Assembly: GCA_900322135.1 (NCBI GenBank)
Contig: ONYP01000011.1
Location: 1-34,420 of the forward strand
Direction of reading: 5' to 3'
From: an uncultured Prevotellaceae bacterium
GTDB lineage: Bacteria; Bacteroidota; Bacteroidia; Bacteroidales; Muribaculaceae
DNA: 34,420 nt
Shown here: positions 16,249-24,817 of the stretch, piece after piece
How the letters are laid out: each line of letters begins with the position of its first letter
Numbering within the stretch: position 1 is the first letter of the stretch
Position numbers and translations under genes: made by a program
Notes under the pieces: model-generated
Databases searched by the model: none
The model's input: the letters and a program-made list of their open reading frames with translations, nothing else
What the model was told of the DNA's origin: nothing

Positions 16249-17476
16249 GAACATAGTACTGTTATTGCTTGCCGTGGCCATGGGATGTGGAGCGGCACAG
16301 TCACAAATCGTCACCACGCCCTATTCCAAAATGGGCTACGGAATGCTTAGTGACAATGTGTCGAGCATCCAGCGCTCGATGGGAGGCGTGGGATATGCCA
16401 TGAGGGGCGGACGCATCATCAATGTGATGAATCCGGCTTCTTATGCCAATGTGGACTCGCTGACCTATCTGTGGGATGTGGGTGTCGACCTCACCAACTT
16501 GTGGAGCAAAGAGAACGGCAACAGCGGTTATAACTTTGGAGGCGGTCTGGACTACCTGACGGGACACTTCAGGATTACAAAAGGGCTGGGTGCAGCCTTC
16601 GGCCTGTTGCCTTACTCGTCGGTAGGCTATACCTACGGCGGCGACATTGACGGCGGCGCCGAGTCGCGCAGCGGCAACGGCGGTTTCAACCAGTTGTTCG
16701 TCGGTGTGGGCTATGAGCCGGTGAAAAACCTGAGCGTGGGTGCCAATTTTGCCTATCTGTTCGGCACCACTTCCAACACGACTCTCATTGCTTCCAGTTC
16801 CTCCAGCTATTTCAGCCGCAACATGAAAATCCGTGACTGGAACGCCCAGCTGGGTGTGCAGTACAGCCTGCCGCTGAGCAAGGGCCGTGACCTGCTGACC
16901 GTGGGTGCCACCTACCAGCCCAAGAAGTCTTTCCATGGCGACGCGTGGGGTACATCCTTTGACAGCCAGGACAACAAGGTCGACACCATCGGCTTCACCT
17001 CGATGTCGGGCAAGTATGAGCAGCCGTCCTCCATCGGTGTGGGACTGAGCTACAACATCAACCGCAAACTCACCATCGAGGCCGACTACACCTTCCAGAA
17101 GTGGAGCAGTGCCAAGTATGAGCCAATCAGAGGTTTTGAGCCCCAGTCGATGAAGTTTGACGACCGCTGGAAAGTTGCTGCCGGTGTGCAATACACGCCC
17201 AACAAGCGAGGCAGTTATGTGGGAGCGATGTCGTTCCGTGCCGGAGCTTTCTACAACCACGACTACATGAATTTCTCGGGCAACAATGTGCGAGACTACG
17301 GAGCAAGCGTCGGTGTGGGTCTGCCTGCCCCTGGCGGCAAGACCACCGTCAATCTGGGCGTCGAGTGGCGTCATCGAGAGACAAGTCCCACGCATCTCAT
17401 TACCGAGAATTACCTGAACATCACCCTCGGTGTGAACTTCAACGAACTCTGGTTCTGGAAAAACCGCATCCGTTAG
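16235..17476 (+). CDS. Outer-membrane beta-barrel protein (FadL/OmpP1-like)
   Basis: A 413-residue outer-membrane protein. The signal peptide MKLIKNIVLLLLAVAMGCGAAQSQ is followed by repeated amphipathic strands, many Gly and aromatic residues and a barrel-type ending (LNITLGVNFNELWFWKNRIR). It resembles the FadL/OmpP1-like proteins found beside lptC in Bacteroidales. I prefer ATG 16235; ATG 16226 is also possible. Either way the start lies inside the end of coaX. It may transport hydrophobic molecules, but the position next to lptC could equally mean a role in envelope biogenesis. A barrel is likely; the exact family is uncertain. Confidence 0.82.
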   Translation: MKLIKNIVLLLLAVAMGCGAAQSQIVTTPYSKMGYGMLSDNVSSIQRSMGGVGYAMRGGRIINVMNPASYANVDSLTYLWDVGVDLTNLWSKENGNSGYNFGGGLDYLTGHFRITKGLGAAFGLLPYSSVGYTYGGDIDGGAESRSGNGGFNQLFVGVGYEPVKNLSVGANFAYLFGTTSNTTLIASSSSSYFSRNMKIRDWNAQLGVQYSLPLSKGRDLLTVGATYQPKKSFHGDAWGTSFDSQDNKVDTIGFTSMSGKYEQPSSIGVGLSYNINRKLTIEADYTFQKWSSAKYEPIRGFEPQSMKFDDRWKVAAGVQYTPNKRGSYVGAMSFRAGAFYNHDYMNFSGNNVRDYGASVGVGLPAPGGKTTVNLGVEWRHRETSPTHLITENYLNITLGVNFNELWFWKNRIR

Positions 17477-17479
17477 TCA

Positions 17480-18079
17480 GTGCGTCACCTGCTGGACATA
17501 GTGTTGATTGCCGTCATCATAACAGCCGTCACGGGTTGCAAGGATGACGGGACCAATGTAGTGAGCCATCCCACCAACCCCGAGGTGGTTCCGACCATGA
17601 CGACGACTGATGTCCAGACCGTCATCAGCGACTCGGGTCACACCCGCTACCGCATCGCCGCCAAGTTGTGGAACATGTATGAGGAGGCTGCCGCCCCCCA
17701 CTGGACTTTTCCCCAGGGCGTTACCTGTGAGGAACTGGACAACAATTACAAGACGGTGACGACCATCAGGTGTGACTCGGCCTACTTTGATGAATTAAAG
17801 AACCTGTGGACGCTCACGGGCAATGTGCGCATGACCAATGTGTCCAATGATCTGGTGCTGACCGACGAACTCATCTGGGACCAGTCTGCCCACCGCATGT
17901 ATAGCGATGCCTTTATCCATATCGAGAAGCAGGGTCGTGTCATCGAGGGCTACGGCTATGAGTCCAACGAGCGTCTCACCACCTATGAGTTGCGCCAGGT
18001 CGAGGCCATCTTCCCCATCGACGAGCGCCGCATGCCTCACCCGGGCAGCGGCAACGCAGCTCCCCAATCGATTAAATAG
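17480..18079 (+). CDS. lptC: LPS export protein LptC
   Basis: A 199-residue protein that, in the Lpt pathway, receives lipopolysaccharide from LptBFG and passes it to LptA. The amino end is a hydrophobic stretch ending in TGC20, so it may be a lipoprotein, as in many Bacteroidetes. The body is the repetitive beta-jellyroll of the LptC/LptA type, visible in segments such as RYRIAAKLWNMYE, DSAYFDELKNLWTLTG and LVLTDELIWD. The start is GTG 17480, three bases after the preceding stop. Confidence 0.88.
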   Translation: MRHLLDIVLIAVIITAVTGCKDDGTNVVSHPTNPEVVPTMTTTDVQTVISDSGHTRYRIAAKLWNMYEEAAAPHWTFPQGVTCEELDNNYKTVTTIRCDSAYFDELKNLWTLTGNVRMTNVSNDLVLTDELIWDQSAHRMYSDAFIHIEKQGRVIEGYGYESNERLTTYELRQVEAIFPIDERRMPHPGSGNAAPQSIK

Positions 18080-18134
18080 ACGAGTGTAACCCGCCATCAC
18101 TACTGATGGTAATAAGATATAAATAGAGAGAATA

Positions 18135-19421
18135 GTGGATCCTTCATCATCGCTGATTGTCGCACTCATCGCGCTGCTGTGCTCGGCATTCTTCTCGGGC
18201 ATGGAAATCGCCTTTGTCAGTTCCAATAAGGTGCGGGCCGAGATTGAGATGGCCCGAGGCGGCATCATCAACCGCATCCTCAACATCTATTACAGTAACC
18301 GCGAGATGTTCATCTCCACGCTGCTCATCGGCAACAACATCGCCAACATCGTCTACTCGATGGCCATGGCAGTCTTGCTCACCAATCCCCTCAAGCAGTG
18401 GATCAGCAACGAGGCCGTGCTGCTGCTGGTGCAGACGCTCATCGCCACATTGATAATCCTCATCTTCGGTGAATTCATTCCCAAGAGCATCTTCCGCATC
18501 AACCCCAACGCGTCGTTGCGCACCTCGTCGGTCCCGCTGTTCATGATTTACTGCGTGCTTTATCCCATCTCGCGTTTTACCGAGTGGTTGTCGGCCATGC
18601 TGATGAAGTTGTTCGGCATCAAAATCGACTCCACGCGTGTGCGTCTGCTCACCGTCGATGAACTCGACGCTTACCTGCAGGAGAACATCGACAAGCGTGA
18701 GGACGAGAACAAGACCGTGGAGCGCGAGGTGAAAATTTTTGAGAACGCGCTGGACTTCAGCGACACGAGGCTCAGGGACTGCATGGTGCCCCGCAACGAG
18801 ATTGTGGCGGTTGATGTCGAGGATACCACGCGCGACGACCTGGTGAAGCTTTTCACCCGTTCGGGCCTGTCCAAGATTGTGGTTTACAAGGAGAACATCG
18901 ACGATGTCATCGGCTTTATCCAGGTGAGTGAGCTCTTTGTCACTGATGTGGACTGGAAAACGCGTCTCAAGCCCGTTGTGTTCGCTCCCGAGACATTGCT
19001 TGCCCGCAAGATGATGCAGCAGCTCATGGACGAGAAACGGTCGATGGCCATCGTCATCGATGAGTTCGGTGGTACCAGCGGCATGGTGACACTGGAGGAT
19101 CTGGTCGAGGAAATCTTCGGCGAGATTGAGGACGAGCACGACCGCAACCGCCTGATTGCTCGCCAGCTTGGGGAGAAGAGTTACGAGTTCTCGGGCCGCA
19201 TGGAAATCGAGGAAATCAACGAGCGTTTCCATCTCGACATCCCCGAGAGCGATGATTACCAGACGCTGGCCGGCTACCTGCTTGCCGAGAACGAGGCCAT
19301 CCCCAATGTTGGAGAGGTGTTTGACCTGCCGCCTTACCGCTTTACCATCGAGCGCAAGACCGCAGCCCGCATCGAGCTGGTGCGCGTGGATGTCATCGAT
19401 GACGATGAGGAGAAGAAATGA
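18135..19421 (+). CDS. CNNM/CorC-type transmembrane CBS-domain protein (hemolysin C family)
   Basis: A 428-residue integral membrane protein. The DUF21/CNNM domain occupies about 1-190, with helices at roughly 5-25, 60-80, 90-115 and 130-155. Two CBS domains follow (about 205-330; CMVPRNEIVAVDVEDT, then MAIVIDEFGGTSGMVTLEDL), and a CorC/HlyC-associated domain ends the protein (about 345-425). Such proteins are linked to magnesium or cobalt homeostasis; in some Bacteroidetes a relative (GldE) has a gliding-related role. The start is GTG 18135. The upstream spacer holds a small CCATCA/TGATGG hairpin (18094-18109). Last gene of the coaX run. Confidence 0.9.
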   Translation: MDPSSSLIVALIALLCSAFFSGMEIAFVSSNKVRAEIEMARGGIINRILNIYYSNREMFISTLLIGNNIANIVYSMAMAVLLTNPLKQWISNEAVLLLVQTLIATLIILIFGEFIPKSIFRINPNASLRTSSVPLFMIYCVLYPISRFTEWLSAMLMKLFGIKIDSTRVRLLTVDELDAYLQENIDKREDENKTVEREVKIFENALDFSDTRLRDCMVPRNEIVAVDVEDTTRDDLVKLFTRSGLSKIVVYKENIDDVIGFIQVSELFVTDVDWKTRLKPVVFAPETLLARKMMQQLMDEKRSMAIVIDEFGGTSGMVTLEDLVEEIFGEIEDEHDRNRLIARQLGEKSYEFSGRMEIEEINERFHLDIPESDDYQTLAGYLLAENEAIPNVGEVFDLPPYRFTIERKTAARIELVRVDVIDDDEEKK

Positions 19422-19479
19422 TGATTGAGGCGGCTTTTTGACAAAAAAAGCCCATAGGCATTAAAAAAATGTCCAAATA

Positions 19480-19512
19480 TTTGCAAGATTGAAAACATTT
19501 GCAGTATCTTTG
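19480..19512 (+). promoter_or_regulatory. Promoter of tRNA-Asp
   Basis: TTTG at 19480-19483 and TATCTTTG at 19505-19512 with a 21-bp spacer. A small CGCAT/ATGCG stem lies in the short leader before the tRNA. Confidence 0.6.
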
Positions 19513-19539
19513 CACCGCATTTCGCTCGAGATGCGACAT

Positions 19540-19613
19540 GGTGTGTTAGTTCAGTTGGTTAGAATACCTGCCTGTCACGCAGGGGGTCGCGTGTTCGAGT
19601 CACGTACACACCG
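19540..19613 (+). tRNA. tRNA-Asp (anticodon GTC)
   Basis: A 74-base cloverleaf: acceptor GGTGTGT pairs with ACACACC, the anticodon stem CCTGC/GCAGG encloses GTC at 19574-19576, and the T-arm is GCGTG-TTCGAGT-CACGT. The discriminator is G; the CCA end is not encoded. It lies about 2.5 kb upstream of aspS, which charges it. Confidence 0.96.
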
Positions 19614-19615
19614 CA

Positions 19616-19650
19616 CGGGAGATGTCCGCAAGGATGTCTCCCGTTTTTTT
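19616..19650 (+). terminator. Terminator of tRNA-Asp
   Basis: CGGGAGA pairs with TCTCCCG around an inner TGTCC/GGATG stem closed by a GCAA tetraloop, followed by seven T. It starts three bases after the tRNA. Confidence 0.88.
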
Positions 19651-19698
19651 GTCTGATATCAGTATTGATTATTGATTCAATAAATTTATTATCATTTT

Positions 19699-19730
19699 CT
19701 TGATAATTAAAATACTAATGCTTAATTTTG
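19699..19730 (+). promoter_or_regulatory. Promoter of the Omp28-like gene
   Basis: CTTG at 19699-19702, a 20-bp spacer and TAATTTTG at 19723-19730 in an AT-rich stretch, leaving a leader of about 70 bases before ATG 19807. Confidence 0.58.
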
Positions 19731-19806
19731 TGCATTCATTATAACCAAGACTCTCAAGCGCTAACAGTAATACATTTATATCAACACTTATTAAAACCAA
19801 CGAATT

Positions 19807-21648
19807 ATGAGAAAATTATTATCGCTCTTGATGGCAGCCTTGTTGCTGCCGCTGTCGTCGGTCGCCATGGACTTGGCGCCCAACCAGCTGCTCATGGGTC
19901 ACTACCTGACCGATGATTTGGCCACATCGGGTTGGGGCTCTAGCAGCCTTCTCGGTCTTTCCACTGTTTGTACTGATCTCACACCTGATGAGCTGGCTCT
20001 ATACAAGGATGGTGATATTGTCGCTTTCAGGATTGGCCTGTGCCAGCCCACTACGATTAGCCGCTTGTTCGTCATCCCTATCGACCTTGATGGCAACTTG
20101 CTGATGGATGAATTGACCGAGTGGCCCTGTGAATTCTCTGGCGTAAACGGCTGGAACTTGGTTGAAATGGATCAGCCTTACAAGATTGAGATTCCTGAGG
20201 GCTATAGCCTGAGAATCGGTTTTGACTATGATCAGCCGACCAAAACCTCCAAGCCCCTGTCGGTTGTTAAGGTGGGAACCACCTATCCGGCTTACCATTT
20301 TATGAATGGCGAATGGAAACAGCTGATTCTCAGCTACAAGGGCAACTTGAGCCTGCAGTGCCTGGTTGAGAACGACAACTTCCCCAAGTATGTTATCAGG
20401 GTGCGCGACATCACCATTAACAGCCTTACTCATATGGGTGATGAAATTCCCTATTCGTTCAAGACATGTAACATGGGCGTGAGCAATGTTCCGGCAGGCG
20501 GCTGCACCTATGAGGTGGCTGTTGATGGCGAGGTGATTGAGACGCTGACCAACCCCACCGCTTTGTCCTATGAGTTTGTCACCATGAATGGCGTGATTAA
20601 CACTGAAGGCATGGCCGCCGGCAAGCACACATTGACCATTACTCCGGTCAGTGCGAACGGTGAGGTCATTGAGAATACTCTCTCGTTTGAAGCAACATTC
20701 TTGCTCTTTGATTACGGTTTTGATCGTCAGATGCACCTTGTTGAGCAATTTACTTCGACTAACTGCACCTACTGTCCTCAAGGCTCGGCAAATATCGCAA
20801 ACTTGGTCGGTATGCGCGATGATGTCGCTTGGGTTGCACATCATGAGTACATGAGCGGTTATGACCCCTTCCAGACGGCGCAAATCGATTCGCTGCCTAA
20901 TCTTGAGGGCATCGATGGTTATCCCGAGGCCACCTTCGACCGCACGGTGGGCATTTCGAGCGCCACTCAGGTTTATGCCGTTATTACCAATATGCCGGCA
21001 TCCACGATGAGCGATTTCTTGGACTATGTTACCGCGCAAGGACCGTCATGGGCCACGGTGAACATCAACAGCAGCTTTGACGCCAGCACCCGCAAGGCTG
21101 TCGTTACCATCGATGGTGACCTGGCTCCGGGCTTTGACGGTCTCATGGGCGAGGATGCCAAACTCACTGTCTTCCTCACCGAGGACGGCCTGGTAGCTCC
21201 CCAGGTGAGCGGTGGCAACAACTATGTTCACAACAATGTGACTCGCATTGCCCTGGGTTCGGTTAAGGGCAATGCTATCAAGAAGGTAGGAGAGAACAAG
21301 TACAAGAACGAGTTCACTGTCAACATCCCTAGTGGTTGGAAAACCCAGAACATGAATGTCGTGGCCTTTATCAGCCGCCCGCTGGGCAACAAGCTCAAAG
21401 ACATCTATGTGACCAACACCAACAAGCGCAAGTTTGGCGAGTATGACGAGCCCACTTCGCTCAAGGGTGATGTTAACGGCAACCAGGAAATCGATATCAG
21501 TGATGTTGTTGCCCTGATCGACTATGTGCTCACTGGTAACGCTACGGGCATCGACCTCGTTGCCGCCGAGTGTGATGGTAATACTGCCAGCGTCGACATC
21601 AGCGACATCGTTGCCCTGATCAACTATGTGCTGAACGGCACCTGGTAA
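19807..21648 (+). CDS. Omp28-like secreted protein with thioredoxin-type CxxC and dockerin-like tail
   Basis: A 613-residue secreted protein. It has a signal peptide (residues 1-20), a beta-rich N-terminal half (about 25-300) and then a thioredoxin-like region resembling the Omp28 family: FTSTNC320TYC323PQG at the active-site position and P373 in DGYPEATFD at the cis-proline position. A further beta domain follows. The final 65 residues carry two dockerin-like repeats (GDVNGNQEIDISDVVAL and a second with SVDISDIVAL). The CxxC pair suggests redox or disulfide chemistry in the envelope, though many Omp28 relatives lack any proven activity. It has its own promoter and ends in a hairpin shared with the converging tRNA-Pro. 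Confidence 0.82.
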   Translation: MRKLLSLLMAALLLPLSSVAMDLAPNQLLMGHYLTDDLATSGWGSSSLLGLSTVCTDLTPDELALYKDGDIVAFRIGLCQPTTISRLFVIPIDLDGNLLMDELTEWPCEFSGVNGWNLVEMDQPYKIEIPEGYSLRIGFDYDQPTKTSKPLSVVKVGTTYPAYHFMNGEWKQLILSYKGNLSLQCLVENDNFPKYVIRVRDITINSLTHMGDEIPYSFKTCNMGVSNVPAGGCTYEVAVDGEVIETLTNPTALSYEFVTMNGVINTEGMAAGKHTLTITPVSANGEVIENTLSFEATFLLFDYGFDRQMHLVEQFTSTNCTYCPQGSANIANLVGMRDDVAWVAHHEYMSGYDPFQTAQIDSLPNLEGIDGYPEATFDRTVGISSATQVYAVITNMPASTMSDFLDYVTAQGPSWATVNINSSFDASTRKAVVTIDGDLAPGFDGLMGEDAKLTVFLTEDGLVAPQVSGGNNYVHNNVTRIALGSVKGNAIKKVGENKYKNEFTVNIPSGWKTQNMNVVAFISRPLGNKLKDIYVTNTNKRKFGEYDEPTSLKGDVNGNQEIDISDVVALIDYVLTGNATGIDLVAAECDGNTASVDISDIVALINYVLNGTW

Positions 21649-21696
21649 TGAGAATCTGACAGATGCTGCCTGTCGGGGGCAGTGCCTGGAAAACCC

Positions 21697-21736
21697 AACG
21701 GGAACAAGTCCTGCCATATAAGGACTTGTTCCCGTT
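21697..21736. terminator. Bidirectional terminator hairpin
   Basis: A perfect 16-bp stem (AACGGGAACAAGTCCT at 21697-21712 with its complement at 21721-21736) and an 8-base loop lie between the + strand Omp28-like gene and the minus-strand tRNA-Pro. T-richness is poor on the + side; the minus side has GGGTTTTCC. Confidence 0.75.
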
Positions 21737-21770
21737 GCTTGTTGCCTAAGCGGTGTGTGTATTTCGTTTG

Positions 21771-21845
21771 TCGGGGTACCTGGATTCGAACCAGGGACCT
21801 CCTGCTCCCAAAGCAGGCGCGCTAACCGGACTGCGCTACACCCCG
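21771..21845 (-). tRNA. tRNA-Pro (anticodon TGG)
   Basis: Read on the minus strand this is a 75-base cloverleaf: acceptor CGGGGTG pairs with TACCCCG (one G-U), the anticodon stem CCTGC/GCAGG encloses TTTGGGA with anticodon TGG, and the T-arm is CCTGG-TTCGAAT-CCAGG. The discriminator is A; CCA is not encoded. Confidence 0.95.
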
Positions 21846-21964
21846 AACAGGATACTCTCGTTTAGAGCGGTGCAAAGGTACACTATTTTTTAAACATGGC
21901 AAGTCAAATCATGTGAAATTCGGATTTTTTGCCCTCAAGGGGTTCTTTTTTGCCAAGAAAGTAG

Positions 21965-21972
21965 TAACTTTG
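21965..21972 (+). promoter_or_regulatory. aspS -7 promoter box
   Basis: TAACTTTG 57 bases before the aspS ATG, downstream of T-rich tracts. No TTTG was found at the ideal -33 distance. Confidence 0.5.
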
Positions 21973-22028
21973 TATGTTTTATAGCATAGCAGGACGAAAC
22001 AACATCAAATAATATAGTAATTACACTT

Positions 22029-23810
22029 ATGTACAGAACGAAGACAAACGGCGAACTTCGCTTGGCCAATGTGGGCGAAGTCGTGACTCTGGCAGGCTGG
22101 GTGCAGCGCACGCGCAAGATGGGCGGCATGACCTTTGTGGACCTGCGTGACCGCTATGGCATTACCCAAATCGTGTTTAACAATGAAGTGGACGCTGACT
22201 TGTGTGAGCGTGCCAACCATCTGGGGCGTGAATATGTTATCCAGGTCGAGGGCACCGTTGCCGAGCGTTCGAGCAAGAACGCTAACCTGCCGACCGGCGA
22301 GATTGAGATTATCGCCAGCAAGTTGAACATCCTGAGCGAGAGCATTACGCCGCCGTTCACCATCGAGGATAACACCGACGGTGGCGATGACCTGAGGATG
22401 AAATACCGCTATCTGGACCTGCGCCGCAATGCCGTGCGCAAGAATCTGGAGTTGCGCCACGACATGGCCATCCTGATTCGCAACTATCTCGACGACAAGG
22501 GTTTCCTGGAGGTGGAAACGCCCATCCTGATTGGGTCGACCCCTGAGGGAGCACGCGACTTTATTGTGCCGTCGCGCATGAATCCGGGCCAGTTCTATGC
22601 ATTGCCCCAGAGCCCGCAGACACTGAAGCAGCTGCTGATGGTTGCCGGCTTTGACCGCTATTTCCAGATTGCGAAGTGCTTCCGCGACGAGGACCTGCGT
22701 GCCGACCGCCAGCCCGAGTTCACCCAGATTGACTGCGAGATGAGCTTTGTCGACCAGGAGGATGTCATCGAGGTGTTTGAGGGTCTTGCCCGTCACCTGT
22801 TCAAGAAGGTGCGTGGCGTTGAGCTGCCCGAGAAGCTGGAACAGATGACCTGGCACGACGCGATGCGCCTGTACGGCAGCGACAAGCCCGACCGCCGTTT
22901 CGGCATGACCTTTGTCGAGGTGGACGATGTGCTCAAGGGCACGGGTACCTTCCCCGTATTCAACGAGGCCAACTACATCGGTGCCATCTGTGCACCCGGC
23001 TGCGCTTCCTACTCTCGTAAGGAGCTGGACGGCCTGGTAGAGTTTGTGAAGCGTCCCCAGGTGGGTGCCAAGGGCCTGGTTTATGTCAAGTTCAACGCCG
23101 ACGGCACCGTCAAGAGCAGCATCGACAAGTTCTATGAGCCCGCCGTTTGGCAGCAGTTGAAGGAGAAGATGGGCGCCAACGACGGCGACCTCGTGCTCAT
23201 CATGAGCGGCGACAACGCCAACAAGACGCGTGTGCAGCTGTGCACGCTGCGTCTGGAAATGGGTGACCGTCTGGGCTTGAGAGACAAGGACAAATTTGAG
23301 TGCCTGTGGATTGTGGACTTCCCCCTGTTTGAGTGGAGCGACGAGGAGCAGCGCCTGATGGCAACGCACCACCCGTTCACGATGCCCAATCCCGACGATA
23401 TCCCCCTGCTTGACGAGCATCCCGAGCGCGTGCGCGCCAAGGCCTACGACTTTGTGTGCAACGGCATCGAGGTGGGCGGCGGCAGCCTGCGTATCCATGA
23501 CGGCAAGTTGCAGGCCAAGATGTTTGACATCCTGGGCTTCACGCCCGAGCGTGCGATGGCTCAGTTCGGCTTCCTGATCAACGCCTTCAAGTACGGTGCA
23601 CCTCCCCATGCCGGTTTGGCCTTTGGCTTCGACCGCTTTGTGTCAATCATGGCCGGCCTGGACAGCATCCGCGACTGCATCGCGTTCCCCAAGAACAACA
23701 GTGGCCGTGATGTGATGCTCGATGCCCCGAGCCCCGTGGACCAGAGCCAGCTCGATGAGCTTTACATCGATGTGGACCGTGAGCGCCTCAAAGTCGAGGG
23801 GAAAGAGTGA
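22029..23810 (+). CDS. aspS: Aspartyl-tRNA synthetase
   Basis: Charges tRNA-Asp with aspartate. The 593-residue length suits the bacterial type. An N-terminal OB-fold anticodon-binding domain (about 1-110; [21 protein letters not shown]) is followed by the class II catalytic core: motif 1 ([10 protein letters not shown]), motif 2 ([21 protein letters not shown]) and motif 3 ([15 protein letters not shown]). The bacterial GAD insertion lies between motifs 2 and 3 (about 285-420). The protein ends in the usual LDELYIDV region. Its own promoter is upstream, and tRNA-Asp is encoded nearby. Confidence 0.98.
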   Translation: MYRTKTNGELRLANVGEVVTLAGWVQRTRKMGGMTFVDLRDRYGITQIVFNNEVDADLCERANHLGREYVIQVEGTVAERSSKNANLPTGEIEIIASKLNILSESITPPFTIEDNTDGGDDLRMKYRYLDLRRNAVRKNLELRHDMAILIRNYLDDKGFLEVETPILIGSTPEGARDFIVPSRMNPGQFYALPQSPQTLKQLLMVAGFDRYFQIAKCFRDEDLRADRQPEFTQIDCEMSFVDQEDVIEVFEGLARHLFKKVRGVELPEKLEQMTWHDAMRLYGSDKPDRRFGMTFVEVDDVLKGTGTFPVFNEANYIGAICAPGCASYSRKELDGLVEFVKRPQVGAKGLVYVKFNADGTVKSSIDKFYEPAVWQQLKEKMGANDGDLVLIMSGDNANKTRVQLCTLRLEMGDRLGLRDKDKFECLWIVDFPLFEWSDEEQRLMATHHPFTMPNPDDIPLLDEHPERVRAKAYDFVCNGIEVGGGSLRIHDGKLQAKMFDILGFTPERAMAQFGFLINAFKYGAPPHAGLAFGFDRFVSIMAGLDSIRDCIAFPKNNSGRDVMLDAPSPVDQSQLDELYIDVDRERLKVEGKE

Positions 23811-23824
23811 GTTGATAGTCTAAT

Positions 23825-23901
23825 CTAGAGTCCCTAGTCCTTAGTCCCTAGTTGGTATCCGCCGGCATGAGGCCTGAGGACTAGAAACCAGGGACTAAAA
23901 C
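23825..23901. repeat. Heptamer-periodic inverted repeat before the Nif3-family gene
   Basis: Left arm CTAGAGT, CCCTAGT, CCTTAGT, CCCTAGT (23825-23852). Right arm CTAGAAA, CCAGGGA, CTAAAAC (23881-23901), complementary in heptamer steps. It occupies most of the spacer between aspS and the next ATG. Confidence 0.7.
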
Positions 23902-23908
23902 AAAATAT

Positions 23909-24709
23909 ATGAAAGTCAGAGAAATCGCTGAAGCCATTGAGCAGTATGCTCCCCTGCGGCTGCAGGAGGAGTGGGACAATGCGGGCATCCAGGTGGGAAA
24001 CCCCGAAGCTGAGATTACCGGTGTGCTGCTGTGCACCGACGCCACCGAGACCGTCGTCGGCGAGGCCGTAGCACTGGGCTATAACCTTGTCATTTCGCAT
24101 CACCCGCTCATCTTTCGCGGTCTGAAGAAAATCATGGGGCGCACGCCCGTGGAGCGCACGGTGGCGATGGCCATCAAGCACGACATCACCATCTATAGCG
24201 CGCACACCAACATGGACAGCGCCTGGCAGGGTGTCTCGTTCCGCATGGCCGACAAGATCGGGATGACCGATGTCGCTTTTCTGGACGACAATCGCGTGGA
24301 CGCCTACGGCGACCAGTGCAGCACATCGGCCGGCTGCGGTGTGATAGGCAACATCGAGCCTACTGCGGCAATCGAGGTGCTCAAGCGGGTGAAAGCCGCC
24401 TTTGAGGTGGGTGCCGTTCGCTACTGCGGCAATCCGGACACGGTCATCAGCCGTGTGGCCCTGTGCGGCGGCGCTGGCGGATTCCTGATTGACAAGGCCG
24501 TTGAGATGGGTGCTCAACTCTATGTCACGGCCGACATGCGCTACCACGATTTCCTGGACAACAGCAAGCGGATTGTGGTGGCCGACATCGGTCACTACGA
24601 GAGTGAGCATTTCACAAAAGAGATTTTTTTAGAGATTATTCAGAAAAAAAGTCCTACCTTTGCAGTCGCTTTTGCAAAAAGCGAAACAAACCAAGTGAAT
24701 TATTTATAA
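23909..24709 (+). CDS. Nif3-like dinuclear metal center protein
   Basis: A 266-residue member of the NIF3/YbgI family, which forms hexameric toroids with a two-metal site; the physiological reaction is unsettled. Family marks are EEWDNAGIQVGNP near the amino end, SH64H65PLIF, the HTNMDSAWQGVS region and H229-YESEH near the carboxyl end. The last 15 or so codons contain a -7 box and a perfect hairpin serving the next gene. Expressed downstream of aspS through a heptamer spacer. Confidence 0.92.
   Translation: MKVREIAEAIEQYAPLRLQEEWDNAGIQVGNPEAEITGVLLCTDATETVVGEAVALGYNLVISHHPLIFRGLKKIMGRTPVERTVAMAIKHDITIYSAHTNMDSAWQGVSFRMADKIGMTDVAFLDDNRVDAYGDQCSTSAGCGVIGNIEPTAAIEVLKRVKAAFEVGAVRYCGNPDTVISRVALCGGAGGFLIDKAVEMGAQLYVTADMRYHDFLDNSKRIVVADIGHYESEHFTKEIFLEIIQKKSPTFAVAFAKSETNQVNYL
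24655..24684 (+). promoter_or_regulatory. -7 box and start-proximal hairpin inside the Nif3 gene end
   Basis: TACCTTTG at 24655-24662 fits the -7 consensus. Four bases later TCGCTTTT (24666-24673), loop GCA and AAAAGCGA (24677-24684) form a perfect 8-bp hairpin, which would lie at the very 5' end of the transcript of the C4 zinc-ribbon gene. Confidence 0.5.
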
Positions 24710-24710
24710 A

Positions 24711-24805
24711 GTTTTAGTTCTAAGTTTTAAGTGAAATGACCGAATGACGATACCGTGTCAGGGGATACAAACCGCACTTACGACTTACAACTTAAAACTT
24801 ATAAC
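24711..24805. repeat. Heptamer-periodic inverted repeat before the zinc-ribbon gene
   Basis: TAAGTTTTAAGT (24721-24732) and ACTTAAAACTTA (24790-24801) are perfect complements. Both sit in runs of seven-base words (GTTTTAG, TTCTAAG, TTTTAAG on the left; ACTTACG, ACTTACA, ACTTAAA, ACTTATA on the right). It ends just before ATG 24818. Confidence 0.75.
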
Positions 24806-24817
24806 AAACTAAGAATT

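Noticed and set aside
18147..19232. Long minus-strand open frame opposite the CNNM-type gene
   Set aside because: It has low-complexity His/Gln/Val-rich peptide typical of antisense shadows, whereas the + strand has DUF21 and CBS domains.
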